A DNA stretch of 64,000 nucleotides. It comes from Trichomonas vaginalis G3. Lineage: Eukaryota; Parabasalia; Trichomonadida; Trichomonadidae. Positions 51,133-60,270 of the stretch are shown here, one piece after another; within the stretch, counting starts at the first letter, position 1, and every line of letters starts with the position of its first letter. Where the stretch lies: assembly GCF_026262505.1 (NCBI RefSeq), contig NC_067206.1, positions 28,783,896 to 28,847,895 on the forward strand, given 5' to 3'. A program made the translations under genes and the position numbers. Below the pieces are notes generated by a model. It was not told where the DNA came from. It saw only the letters and a program-made list of their open reading frames with translations, and ran no database searches.

Positions 51133-51870
51133 TTAATCTGTTATCTCATCAGCTATTTTTTCTATTTGAAATTGCCATAATATTTCATTCATAAATTCTA
51201 AATCACAATCAAATAGGTCAGTTATTCTAAATTTAATATTTGATAAATCTTTTGAATGAAGAATAAATGAATTCCCGGATAATTGAAACGGATATGATAA
51301 AGAAAATATGTTTAAGTTGATGGATAAAATGTTTTGTATTGATGGGTAAGAGTTAGGGTCTAATGTTTGATGTGAAAATCTCATTGGGGTATTAACTTTA
51401 TCACATTTGATTAAAATGAAATTAGAACCAGTGTCAGAATACAAAACATCCCCAACATCTTTTTCAAAATTTAATATCCCCAACAATGAACGAAGACGAG
51501 GAGTACAAAATTTAATTTTCAGCGGAAATTTAATAAGGTTATTTATTTCATCAAGTTCAAAAAGTTTATCAGGTTTTGATTTAAAATTTTCTTCATACCA
51601 TACGATAAATGATTCATTTAAATAACTTAAAATCATGTTAATATCCCATTTCGTTATCACATTATTTATATACATATCATACGTTTTTAGGTCTACGACC
51701 CCGCCGCTATGCGGCTCATGGTCATCTTTAATAAATGATATATAATCTGAAGGGTCTAAAAGAATGGGATTAAATTTACCACTCACAGAAACGAGAGTAA
51801 CATTATAAATTCCGCTAACTGTTAAATTTAATTCACAGTTATTATTCGAAATAATATTGATAATTGACAT
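51133..51870 (-). CDS. penton-like minor capsid protein candidate (245 aa)
   Basis: Counterpart of 21715-22479. Both start with short strand-rich repeats and end with a KDLSNIKFRITDLF / HNLKDMQFRLVDFQ segment followed by a hydrophobic-acidic strand. Beta-rich throughout. Next to the fibre gene as in Polinton A. Shares a short bidirectional start region with the gene at 51892. Contains a G+C double hairpin in frame. Looks whole. Confidence 0.6.
   Translation of the reverse strand: MSIINIISNNNCELNLTVSGIYNVTLVSVSGKFNPILLDPSDYISFIKDDHEPHSGGVVDLKTYDMYINNVITKWDINMILSYLNESFIVWYEENFKSKPDKLFELDEINNLIKFPLKIKFCTPRLRSLLGILNFEKDVGDVLYSDTGSNFILIKCDKVNTPMRFSHQTLDPNSYPSIQNILSINLNIFSLSYPFQLSGNSFILHSKDLSNIKFRITDLFDCDLEFMNEILWQFQIEKIADEITD
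51690..51715. repeat. G+C double hairpin 11 (Polinton B)
   Basis: GGTCTACGACC at 51690-51700 and GCCGCTATGCGGC at 51703-51715, in frame in the penton-like gene (EPHSGGVVDLKTY). On the coding strand the layout is again CCGC-loop-GCGG, spacer, GGTCGTAGACC. Confidence 0.9.
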
Positions 51871-51891
51871 TTTTTTATTACGATTAAAAAT

Positions 51892-52369
51892 ATGGTAAAG
51901 CGTTATTTTCCAGTGATAAATAAAACTAGAATAAGATTACCTCAAGAATTCATAAATTCAACGAATAAGAAATTCATTCATGTTATAAATTTTAGTGTTT
52001 TCAGAAAATATGAGTCGATGTCATATTCATCATCAGGTTATATTTCACTTCATTCAAATTTAGTTCAATCAAACCCATATAATGACCATTTCATAAGATT
52101 TTCAGATGGTATTAAAAATGTAATTGATAGATTAAAATATGAACAGATTGACAATATCGAATTTTTGGAATTTTGGTTTAAATATCCTGATGGAAAAAAG
52201 ATTGAAGTTAAAGATAAAGCTGATACTATAACAAAAACAATTACAATGACGATCCGGATAGTGGGGAACAAAAAGAAATAAAACAAACGATAGAAACTGG
52301 TGAAAGGTCAATTATTATCGATTATGATTCAAAGGATTATTATTCGATAATGTTAATGCTTGAATATTA
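51892..52369 (+). pseudogene. unknown small Polinton B protein, probably not whole
   Basis: 129 open codons from ATG at 51892, divergent from the penton-like gene with a 21-base gap. Beta-rich (SYSSSGYISLHSNLVQSNPY). Sequence after its end to 52,369 still looks coding. Function unknown. Confidence 0.45.
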
Positions 52370-53052
52370 AATAGCCTTAACAAAGAATTTTTCAAGTGAT
52401 ATTTTATATTCATCAACTATTTTATTATAAATATCATTATATGTTAAATGAAGTTCAGTTGTTGTTCCGTTCTTTGATATCTTAATTGTGCTAATATCCT
52501 TTATAGGATTTATTTTTGCAACTGTTCCGCAGCATGAAACCTCATCATCTATGAAAAATTGAATCTTCACGTCTGAATCTTGAACATCACAAAGAATGGC
52601 GATAATGTGAATTAATGATTCATAAGGTAAAATAATTAAACCGGATTGGTCAATTAAATTTATTATTGAATCATAATTATCAGTTATGATATCACGGTAA
52701 ATTTTCATTAATTCAGAATTAATGTCTATTTTATATGGCGCATTGCGACTGAATCGTAGATTCCTGGGTTATCAAGTGGTGCTGGGTATGTTGGATAAGT
52801 GGGAATTTCAACAGGTTCTTTACCAGGTTCAGATAAAATGATTGGGTCTCCATCTTCTTTATTTTGCTCTTCCTCATTCTTCGGTAAGTCACGAGTTAAT
52901 AAATTTGGTTGAGTTGCTGACCTTGTTAATTCAGGACTAACATTAACTTTAACATTTTGAATAATTCGTGATTTATCATCATTTACATTATAACCAACCG
53001 TAATCTCTGCTTTTGCGTTAGTGTTCTTTTGACTAGTGAAACGTCTTCTCAT
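52367..53052 (-). pseudogene. counterpart of the Polinton A 204-aa unknown protein, probably not whole
   Basis: The N-terminal piece is Asn/Lys/Pro-rich (GKEPVEIPTYPTYPAPLDN) and the C-terminal piece contains VSCCGTVAKIN, matching the Polinton A protein (ECCGQTPLFMKIG) and its end. The pairing supports a conserved but undescribed Polinton gene of about 200 residues. Confidence 0.55.
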
Positions 53053-53084
53053 TTATATTCGAATAAAAAAATATATTTAAACTT

Positions 53085-53985
53085 TTATTTTGCTGGAACT
53101 TTTGAATCTATTATTTCCTGTATTTGTTCATGAAGTTGATTTTTAGCATTTTCATCGAAATTAATAGACCGAATATATTCATTAATTGCATTCTTATAAT
53201 CATTTGATTTCTCAAATTTTCTTTTATCTGATTCCTTAACTAAATCATAAGTTAAACCTCGTTGCTGATATAATGGTTTCTTAATTAAATCTTTGAATGC
53301 TTGAGATAAAGCACCTGATGCAATTCTTGCTACTATAATTGGTTGGAATTGCTGTTTAAGTTCATCTTTAACATTTGCGAAAACTGGATCGAATAAAGCA
53401 ACTTTAAAGAATTTCTTAGCTGGAATTTCAGGTCTTAAATTTGCATATTGACCATCAAACTGGTTAGAATATCGTGGTAATCCATCCGGTCCCTCTTCAA
53501 TAGCATTTAATTCTTCATTGAAGTAAGAATATGGATTATGACGGTATGAATTAATTGGACCATTTTCACCTTCTCCAATGTATTGTTTAACAGCTTTTCC
53601 ATTTTCATCAAATTGCATAGGATAATGTTCATTATATGCTTTACGTTTAGGATAATCCGTCATTGTTAATTTATACCCATTTATGACTTTAATATTTCCT
53701 TGACCATCAGTAACGAAAACTTCATTTATTCCATCAGGTTTTCCATTTGGACCCGTAATGTCTGCTTCGTGTGCTTCCCAATTTGGTCCGTGACGTTTGG
53801 CATATGCTTGAGCTTCTGGTAATGTTAAAACGTTTCTCATTTGTTTAACATCCTTTTGAAGACCGGCAACAATGTGACTAATTCTTTCATTCCGTCTGGA
53901 ACTTTCATAGTTCTATTATATGCACCCTTTTTGTTTGTCCTTGTTTTAATGGAACCTGTAGAAGATTTGCTATTTCTGTCATGTT
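53085..53985 (-). pseudogene. unknown virion-associated-type protein of Polinton B, N-terminal end not whole
   Basis: The main part is 251 open codons (53085-53840) with FVTDGQGNIKVINGYKLT, YNEHYPMQFDENGK and a helical C-terminus. Coding-like sequence continues upstream to about 53,985. It is flanked by the ATPase and by the conserved unknown gene, so it belongs to the virion block. No family recognised. Confidence 0.5.
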
Positions 53986-54024
53986 TAATTATAAATAAAA
54001 AATAAAAATTAATTATAAAAAGTT

Positions 54025-54845
54025 ATTCGAATTTAAATCCTTTATTTAAATCAACTATTATTTTTCCATGTTCACCTAATTGTTGATATTGTGTGTAAAG
54101 TTCATTAATGCTCATTGGTAAATTCACTTGATAAAGCATAACGTTCAACTGTTGACGACTAAAACCACTGAAAATGAAAAGGGTGGACAGGTTTGATTTA
54201 ATGTTTGTGCTTAATGCTTTGAAAGTATTGAACAGCCATGAAGAATGAACACTGAATGTGTCGACATTGAGTTAATAACTGATTAAAATATGATTTCTCA
54301 TTTGTTATTAGTTTTGATTTCACGCATCATCTAGAAAAATGAGTGAATGCAAAAATTCTCTATCAAAATTTGAAATAGAAAGTGTTTCAAATAATTCATC
54401 CCGTTGTTTATCAATAATTTTATCCTCTAATCCTTGCTTCTTGATTGTATTATATAATTCTTTATACATTAAAAGTTTTTTAAATAATCTTCTGCTTCTT
54501 CTTGTGATAAATAAATAATTGGAATTTTGATTAAATGCTTTAAAGATTCAAATGTATCATCTGAAGGTGAACCTGAACGGTTGATATAAATTAACACATG
54601 TGAATAGGGTGAAGTGTTAGCAATAATGATAATTTGTTTTAATATCGTTAATGTTTTACCTTTATTTTGTTTACCAATTGCTGCAGTGATTGAATTTAAG
54701 TAACATTCAGAATATGGAATTTTCATTAATTTTTCCTTAGATAGAGCATTTCTATTATCACTCAATGCTTCATTAATCATATCATCTACGTATGTATTAT
54801 ATACTCCTGCTAATTCTTCATAAGGTGGATGAATTTAAATCCATT
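54025..54845 (-). pseudogene. genome-packaging ATPase (FtsK/HerA type), broken
   Basis: P-loop GKQNKGKT (about 54,670) and a downstream FLHSLIFLDDA Walker-B-like segment (about 54,325). Same class as the Polinton A gene at 19579-20423. Not whole (several breaks). Confidence 0.7.
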
Positions 54846-54868
54846 TAATCAAAAATAAATTTATAATT

Positions 54869-56506
54869 TTAAACATTTCTATTCATCAATATTTCATCAT
54901 ATGAACTTCTATACTGTGGTGGTGTACCTGTTGGATGATATTTCAAACCTTCATCCGGTGTCCATGTCCAATATGTAGTCCTAGTAAACCAAACCTGAGG
55001 AGGATTTGTCACTTTGAACAGTAAGTGTCATTTTCACCCTGAATGATTGGATAAGCTTTCACTTGTACTGTAACTTGTGAGTTGAAAGTTTCTAATCCAT
55101 CAAAGAATATACCCGCTCCATCACGTTGAACTGGAATAGTGCATAAGAATGAAGTTTGGTCTTTCCATGTTCTAGCTAATGGCGTGCCATTATCATCATT
55201 CAGTGGTCTAGTTAATGAGTCCTCGTATTCTTCTGTGCATTCATTCACTCCATCTAAATCAGAAGCTTGAAGCATACGTGTAAAGAATATGTCGCCCACT
55301 GTGGTCATCGCTTGATCGGGGAAGTTTCTGGAATCTATAGTGACCTGAAGACCTCGAAGCATTGGATTTTCTAAAACCGTTCTTTGCATTGCATTCTTCG
55401 GAAATGTTAACACAACATCTGTAACATTATGAAGAGCGTATGAGAAATCTGAGCTAATACCTTCAGGAGTGATGCAACCTCCATTTAGTGAACGAACGTC
55501 AATATGTTGAGCTGGAATCATGAATGGATCTTCCTTACTGAATAAACGTGGTATTGCTTTAACTGATTCTTCAATTAAACCGTATCCTGGTGTAATGCAT
55601 TTATCCTCTAAAACTTCCATCTTTGTGCATGAAATAATAACGTCTTCAACTGTTGCGTCAGCAGATGTAGCGGCTAAGCTTGTAATTAATTTGGCAGGAA
55701 GTCCGATTTGTTGGAATTTGCGATCATATTTATAAACATGATTCATAATCTTTTCATAATTTTCATCAGTTATCTTTTCATAAACGTAATTTTGTAAATC
55801 AGCAACTCTTAACGGGTCAACCTGACAAAATACTAAAGTATCCCTGAAAACATAATATTTAAGAATGATTTCACCAAATGATTTAGGATAATCATCGAAC
55901 GCCTGAAATGCTAACAAATCATTTACCGGAATAATCATATCAAAAGTGACATCAACTTCTTCATTTGCTTTCTTGAAAACTTCTGAAGGGTCAATATATT
56001 TACCACATACTGAGTTATCATATTTTTGAACATTATTATATAACGAATGAACAAACTTTTTAACTTTCCTTTCTGATTTTGGTTTATATGTTGCAAATGC
56101 GAAAGATTCACGGGCGCAATCCATCTGAAGATAACCGGCATCACCTCTTTCGGTTTCTACTTCTAATTGTTTAAAGCTTTGATTTGATGATTTGTAACCA
56201 ACGAATAAACGCATGCATTTAAAAGCGGCATCACATGTGAAAGCTTTATTTGAAACTAGAGTTGCTTTAACTTTGCGTTTAATATATGTGTCACCTAATT
56301 GGTTCACATCATGAGCCGGATTTGTAATTCTTAAATGAGTTTGTTTATCATCAAAATATGGAGCATCAGAGTCATAGCATGAACTTTCAAGTTCTCTATA
56401 ATATCTTCTTCCGTCATTCTTTGCGAATATTTCATTTATCTTTTCGAATGAATGAAATACATTTCCATTAATGGTTTAGTGTTTGGCACAAATAGTTAGT
56501 CGTCAT
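54869..56506 (-). pseudogene. major capsid protein (double jelly-roll type), broken
   Basis: A long stretch of 432 codons (55009-56307) has hexon-like character: many strands, DNQLGDTYIKRKV-like start, and late loops with TRPLNDDNGTPLARTWK. Coding-like sequence extends to both sides, for a total of about 545 codons, the usual size. Located between the ATPase and the small amphipathic genes, as in other Polintons. Not whole (a few breaks). Confidence 0.75.
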
Positions 56507-56575
56507 TTATTATTAAATAAAAAATCAAAATTAAAAGATGAAAATGAATTTTTAATTTTAATGAAATAATCAACT

Positions 56576-56791
56576 ATGGCTGCAGGATTCTTTAAGAAAC
56601 TGTGGGATAAAGTAAAAAGAGGAGCGCATAAAGTTTGGGAAACAATGAAGAAAGGAGCAAATTGGATATTTAAGAATAAAGAAGCAATTAGTGACGTTGC
56701 TGAATCAATAACGCCAAAAGCTGCCCCAATAAGAGAAATTTTAAATAAAGGAGAAAAAGTTTATCAAAGACTACAACCGATACTAAGATAA
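56576..56791 (+). CDS. amphipathic small protein 1 (71 aa)
   Basis: MAAGFFKKLWDKVKRGAHKV, an aromatic-basic amphipathic helix, then a second helix with Pro near the middle. The first 11 residues are identical to the convergent gene at 56816-57052. Similar N-terminal helices occur in minor capsid proteins that disturb membranes during entry, such as adenovirus protein VI (family analogy only). Next to the capsid gene. Looks whole. Confidence 0.6.
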   Translation: MAAGFFKKLWDKVKRGAHKVWETMKKGANWIFKNKEAISDVAESITPKAAPIREILNKGEKVYQRLQPILR

Positions 56792-56815
56792 AAATAATAT
56801 TTATTTATTTTTCCA

Positions 56816-57052
56816 CTATTTACCCCCTATTTTATTAAGTATTCCTTCAGCAATTCCACCAATTGCGTTACCTGCTTGTGCTCCCATCGCCGGATTACCT
56901 GCTTTAGTACCTAATACTCCACCTATGATAGTTCCTGCCGTTTTCGCTACTGGTGCCAAAAAGTTTGCAACAGGTTTAATAACCTTTTTATAAACCCAAC
57001 CTGCAGCTTTCTTAATTCCATCCCATAATTTTTTAAAGAATCCTGCCGCCAT
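56816..57052 (-). CDS. amphipathic small protein 2 (78 aa)
   Basis: MAAGFFKKLWDGIKKAAGWV followed by a Gly/Ala-rich hydrophobic helix (TAGTIIGGVLGTKAG, AGNAIGGIAEGIL). It shares its start with protein 1, but the C-terminal half is different and more membrane-like. Convergent with it, 24 bases apart. Probably a virion membrane-active or core protein; unproven. Confidence 0.6.
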   Translation of the reverse strand: MAAGFFKKLWDGIKKAAGWVYKKVIKPVANFLAPVAKTAGTIIGGVLGTKAGNPAMGAQAGNAIGGIAEGILNKIGGK

Positions 57053-57118
57053 TTCTGATTTAATATTAATTAAAAAATATATTTCATCACTTATATTCTA
57101 ATTTTTATTTAATGATAA

Positions 57119-57391
57119 ATGAAACCGATTTTAAAAATAAATGAAACAGAGGAGGAAGAAATAAATGAAAGTGAAAATGTTCAACAAAAAATAAACGTTG
57201 TTAAACCAATTACTGAAATAAAAATTTTTTCATCTGTTGATGAATTTAATGACTATTATGCTAATAATAAAAAATTATTTGAAGAATTGACAACATGTAA
57301 ATTGAATAAAATGTTTAAAGTTGAGGACAGAGTCCAAGACCCGGAGGGTCATGGATTCAAAATTTCAAAAATAAAAGAGTGGTTAGTTTGA
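57119..57391 (+). CDS. small acidic protein of unknown function (90 aa)
   Basis: Glu-rich N-terminus (INETEEEEINESENVQQK) and a compact end (CKLNKMFKVEDRVQD ... FKISKIKEWLV). A G+C double hairpin is read in frame as VEDRVQDPEGHG. Divergent from amphipathic protein 2. Confidence 0.5.
   Translation: MKPILKINETEEEEINESENVQQKINVVKPITEIKIFSSVDEFNDYYANNKKLFEELTTCKLNKMFKVEDRVQDPEGHGFKISKIKEWLV
57325..57350. repeat. G+C double hairpin 12 (Polinton B)
   Basis: GGACAGAGTCC at 57325-57335, AA, then GACCCGGAGGGTC at 57338-57350, inside the 90-residue gene. Confidence 0.85.
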
Positions 57392-57423
57392 AATCTATTC
57401 CTCAATCAAGAATCACCTCATTA

Positions 57424-57525
57424 ATGAAAATAGATGATTTAACAAAAAGAATAGAAATTATTGAAGAAAGAATAAATCAAATAATTGATATCATAAATCA
57501 TGACTCGTTGAGCCCGGGTCCTTAA
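57424..57525 (+). CDS. tiny coiled-coil protein (33 aa)
   Basis: MKIDDLTKRIEIIEERINQI and a short end. A heptad helix like the small gene at the right end of Polinton A (36618-36853). Ends within a hairpin at 57516-57543. Confidence 0.35.
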   Translation: MKIDDLTKRIEIIEERINQIIDIINHDSLSPGP

Positions 57526-57543
57526 AGCCCAAGACTTAAAGTC
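57516..57543. repeat. imperfect double hairpin 13 (Polinton B)
   Basis: GGGTCCTTAAAGCCC (imperfect) then GACTTAAAGTC, between convergent gene ends. Confidence 0.6.
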
Positions 57544-58013
57544 CATCACTGAGTTCAAGGTTATATTCATCAAATATTTCATTATTAAATGCAACTTCTG
57601 CTAGTTTATTTATTTTTTCAATACGATCATTTGAAAGTCTATCGTTTAATTTTTTCTGAAGTTTTTCATTTTCTAGTTCTGAAACTTTATTTGGATGATA
57701 TTTAAACCCGTTAAATTCTTTTTCCTCAGTTTTGATCATTAATTTACAAAGAACTTTTGTGGTTGGAATTCGTTTAAACCATTTATCATTAATATTTGTT
57801 ATAATTCAATATCTGGAATTAATTCCCAAATTTTTGCATTTTCAATTAATTTATTATCAAATGCAAAAGCAATAGGTTTAATATTAAACTTACCTTTATA
57901 ATATAACTTTCTACATAATCATCGAAATAAACATCTACTTGTTTAACATTTTCAAGAATTGGTGAAAGAACATCCATTAATTGATTGACGGTTACGAATC
58001 TTGATCCACTCAT
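57536..58013 (-). pseudogene. unknown gene next to the right TIR of Polinton B, not whole
   Basis: From ATG at 58013 (SGSRFVTVNQLMDVLSPILE, which looks like a helix-loop DNA-binding or partner domain) to 57536, with a Lys/Glu-rich helical end (ELENEKLQKKLNDRLSND). Function unknown. Confidence 0.4.
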
Positions 58014-58065
58014 TTTCATAAATTAAAAAAATAAATTATTCAAAAAATGTAAGACATGAATTTTT

Positions 58066-58912
58066 AAAGTTTATTTTTTATTCATGAAAATAATTATTTC
58101 TAATTTCTTTTACTCTCTCGTACATACTAGATTTAAAGAATTCAGAACTTTTACCATAATCTCCTAAATGTTTTCTTATCCCTAACGTGTGCCAGTTATT
58201 ATATGAAACTGAATAAACTTTATCTTTATCTTTACACCTTTCATCACTTCCAATATATTTATATTTCAATTTTGATTTAGCATTTTCATATTCATTAACG
58301 TTTAATAATTCACAGTCTTCCTTTTTAAATAAATGTTTTATGTATTCAGGATTTAATACTCTACGTTTATATGCTCCTAACTTAGTTCTAAAGGTTTTTC
58401 TACAAAATTTAGGAATTCCATCCTCTTTAATGTCATCAATGATTTCCATTTCATTATTTTCAATTTCTTCTTCTCGTTTATGAGGTCTTTGATTATGACT
58501 CCATTGATTCCATGAAATTAAATATTCTTTATCATTATATTTATACCTCATTAGCTTATTTTGGCTTTCATATTCATTTAATAATTCACAATCTTCATTT
58601 TTAAATTGAAGTTTAACCCATTCAGGATTTAAACAATGTTTAATTAATCGCGGAATATCTGACATCATCTATATATAGCTTCTTTTATAAAAGATAAAAA
58701 AATAAATTATTTTAAAATTAATGTTAATTTTTTAATGATTTATAAATAAATGCATCGTCTATATATAGATGTAACAAAAAATGATACAAAACCCTTCCAC
58801 ATATACTTCGTACACAACACTTCCACATATACTTTTATGATTTATATTTTAATGCATCGTCTATATATAGATGTAACAAAAAAAGTCACTAAACCCTTCC
58901 ACATATACTACT
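58066..58912. repeat. Polinton B right terminal inverted repeat
   Basis: Mirror of 38029-38876 and very close to identical; followed by the ACGTGA duplication at 58913-58918. Confidence 0.93.
58078..58668 (-). CDS. TIR-embedded two-repeat protein (196 aa), right copy
   Basis: Translation is identical to that of 38273-38863, with the same two CELL...YKY...W repeats. Both copies look whole although most of the element between them is broken. Confidence 0.7.
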   Translation of the reverse strand: MMSDIPRLIKHCLNPEWVKLQFKNEDCELLNEYESQNKLMRYKYNDKEYLISWNQWSHNQRPHKREEEIENNEMEIIDDIKEDGIPKFCRKTFRTKLGAYKRRVLNPEYIKHLFKKEDCELLNVNEYENAKSKLKYKYIGSDERCKDKDKVYSVSYNNWHTLGIRKHLGDYGKSSEFFKSSMYERVKEIRNNYFHE

Positions 58913-58918
58913 ACGTGA

Positions 58919-59398
58919 CTACAAAAAACGATGAATTTAAAACCAAGTTTTTTAATATCTATACATAGTGATGAATCTATTTTTCTTATTAAAATTCAAA
59001 AAAGAGGCAGTTCGGAATCGTCCACAAATTGCCGAAGCCCTTTTTGCCAGTTTTGAATCCGCTTATTTTTATCGACCAAAATTATAATAAATATAATTTT
59101 GGAATAGTATTCTACCTATATCATTCATCAAAAAAATAATTTTTCGATATAACGGCCTAAAAAAACTTCTCAGAAAAAGTCTAGAAAATTTCGATTTTTT
59201 TCGAAAAAATCATTTCCGAATTCATAGCAAGCTTTTTCAAAAATAATCATATCGATAGATAGGGGATAATATAGAGGTGCTTTATGAATAGCTTAAAATT
59301 CGGAAAACTCAATATTCAACGAGAAAAACGTTTAACGAATCTCACTTTTTTGTAAACATCATAAAAAATTGAAAGCGTTATCTTGTCGGAAGCCTCCC
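58919..59398. other. noncoding end segment of the TTAA-flanked element
   Basis: No gene. It runs from the Polinton B duplication to the inverted end GTCGGAAGCCTCCC and TTAA. It contains several CGAAAA/TTTTCG words but no long open frame. Confidence 0.5.
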
Positions 59399-59848
59399 TT
59401 AAGAAAATCGAATGAGTTATAGTTTATAGTCTAAATTCAATAATTTACTATTCTCAATTGATAAATATATTCAAATAAACCGTTTTTCTCGGAATTAAAA
59501 AAATAATGGATTGAATTCAGAATTTCAAATAAATACGAATTGAGATTTTATAAATTGAGTTTCCTCTCAAAATTTAGATTCTTTTATGAAGTAATTGAAT
59601 AAGAAAGTTCCAATTAAATGTAATCATACTTCAGAAACATACTATATTTATATGATTTTCCGGTTTTAAAAAAATTTCTAGTCGTTACTGTTGTAAACAG
59701 AAATTCATCAAAAGTGACACTTCAGAAAAGCTAAAATATTGAATTTTTGGAACTTTTGATAGAGCACGTTTTTAAATATTAATTAAAGTAAATGTATATT
59801 TTGTAAAGATTCTTTTTAATAAAAAATAAAATTTTGAAGAAGAACACA

Positions 59849-60270
59849 AAATCTTCTGAAAAATAATATCACATAAACTCATATTATTTTCTAATATATA
59901 ACTATTTTATATAAAAATCAAATTCAATGATCTTAAAAGCGAAGGATAAACCTCAAAATTTACGAATATAATGAGTGGGAATATAATGCTTATCTATCAT
60001 AAAACCATATGAAATATCAATTTTTGCTTTACGCCTAATTTTTGACGACAATTAGCAAAAAATGTTAAATGTTAACACTCAGTCCATTTGAATATGAAAA
60101 ATAAAATTGACTTTGATTAAATGTTTTTATTTATCATGCAATTCTTCTTGCGACCAAAGATTTGAATAAAAGTTCAAAAAATAAGATAGCTTAAAAAATA
60201 ATATACGGTAGTGTTTACTAATAGATGAATAGTATATAAATTCTATTAAAATGGATTTGATCCAAAAAAA
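59849..60270 (-). repeat. dispersed repeat R1, inverted partial copy
   Basis: About 422 bases equal to the reverse complement of roughly 12283-12703 with very few differences. Together with the adjacent direct copy it forms a large imperfect palindrome. Confidence 0.85.

Larger units (their letters stand above)
38029..58912. mobile_element. Polinton B (Maverick), 20.9 kb, broken
   Basis: Starts AGTAGTATATGTGG, ends with its inverted form ACTACT, and is flanked by the 6-bp duplication ACGTGA on both sides, the Polinton hallmark. Terminal repeats of about 847 bp carry a whole gene each. Contents: protein-primed polymerase with HNH module, integrase, Prim-Pol/SF3 helicase, fibre, penton-like protein, ATPase and major capsid. 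The perfect duplication and apparently identical TIR genes suggest a recent insertion, but most long internal genes are not whole (roughly 15 or more breaks overall). Gene order differs strongly from Polinton A, so the two are separate families. Confidence 0.95.
11450..59398. mobile_element. candidate TTAA-target DNA transposon (Kolobok-like), interrupted by two Polintons
   Basis: GGGTGGCTTCCGAC at 11450-11463 directly follows TTAA (11446-11449). Its inverted partner GTCGGAAGCCTCCC at 59385-59398 (13 of 14 matches) directly precedes TTAA (59399-59402). Short inverted ends with TTAA duplications are the signature of Kolobok and piggyBac superfamilies. Between them lie two parts of a transposase-like minus-strand gene (37,896-37,717 and 17,037-16,180). 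Without the two Polintons and their duplications the element would be about 6.4 kb. That still includes a Mutator-like transposase gene, a repeat unit at 12.2 kb and a 121-bp tandem array, which are probably later arrivals. Inference from ends plus gene position; the ends are short. Confidence 0.5.
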
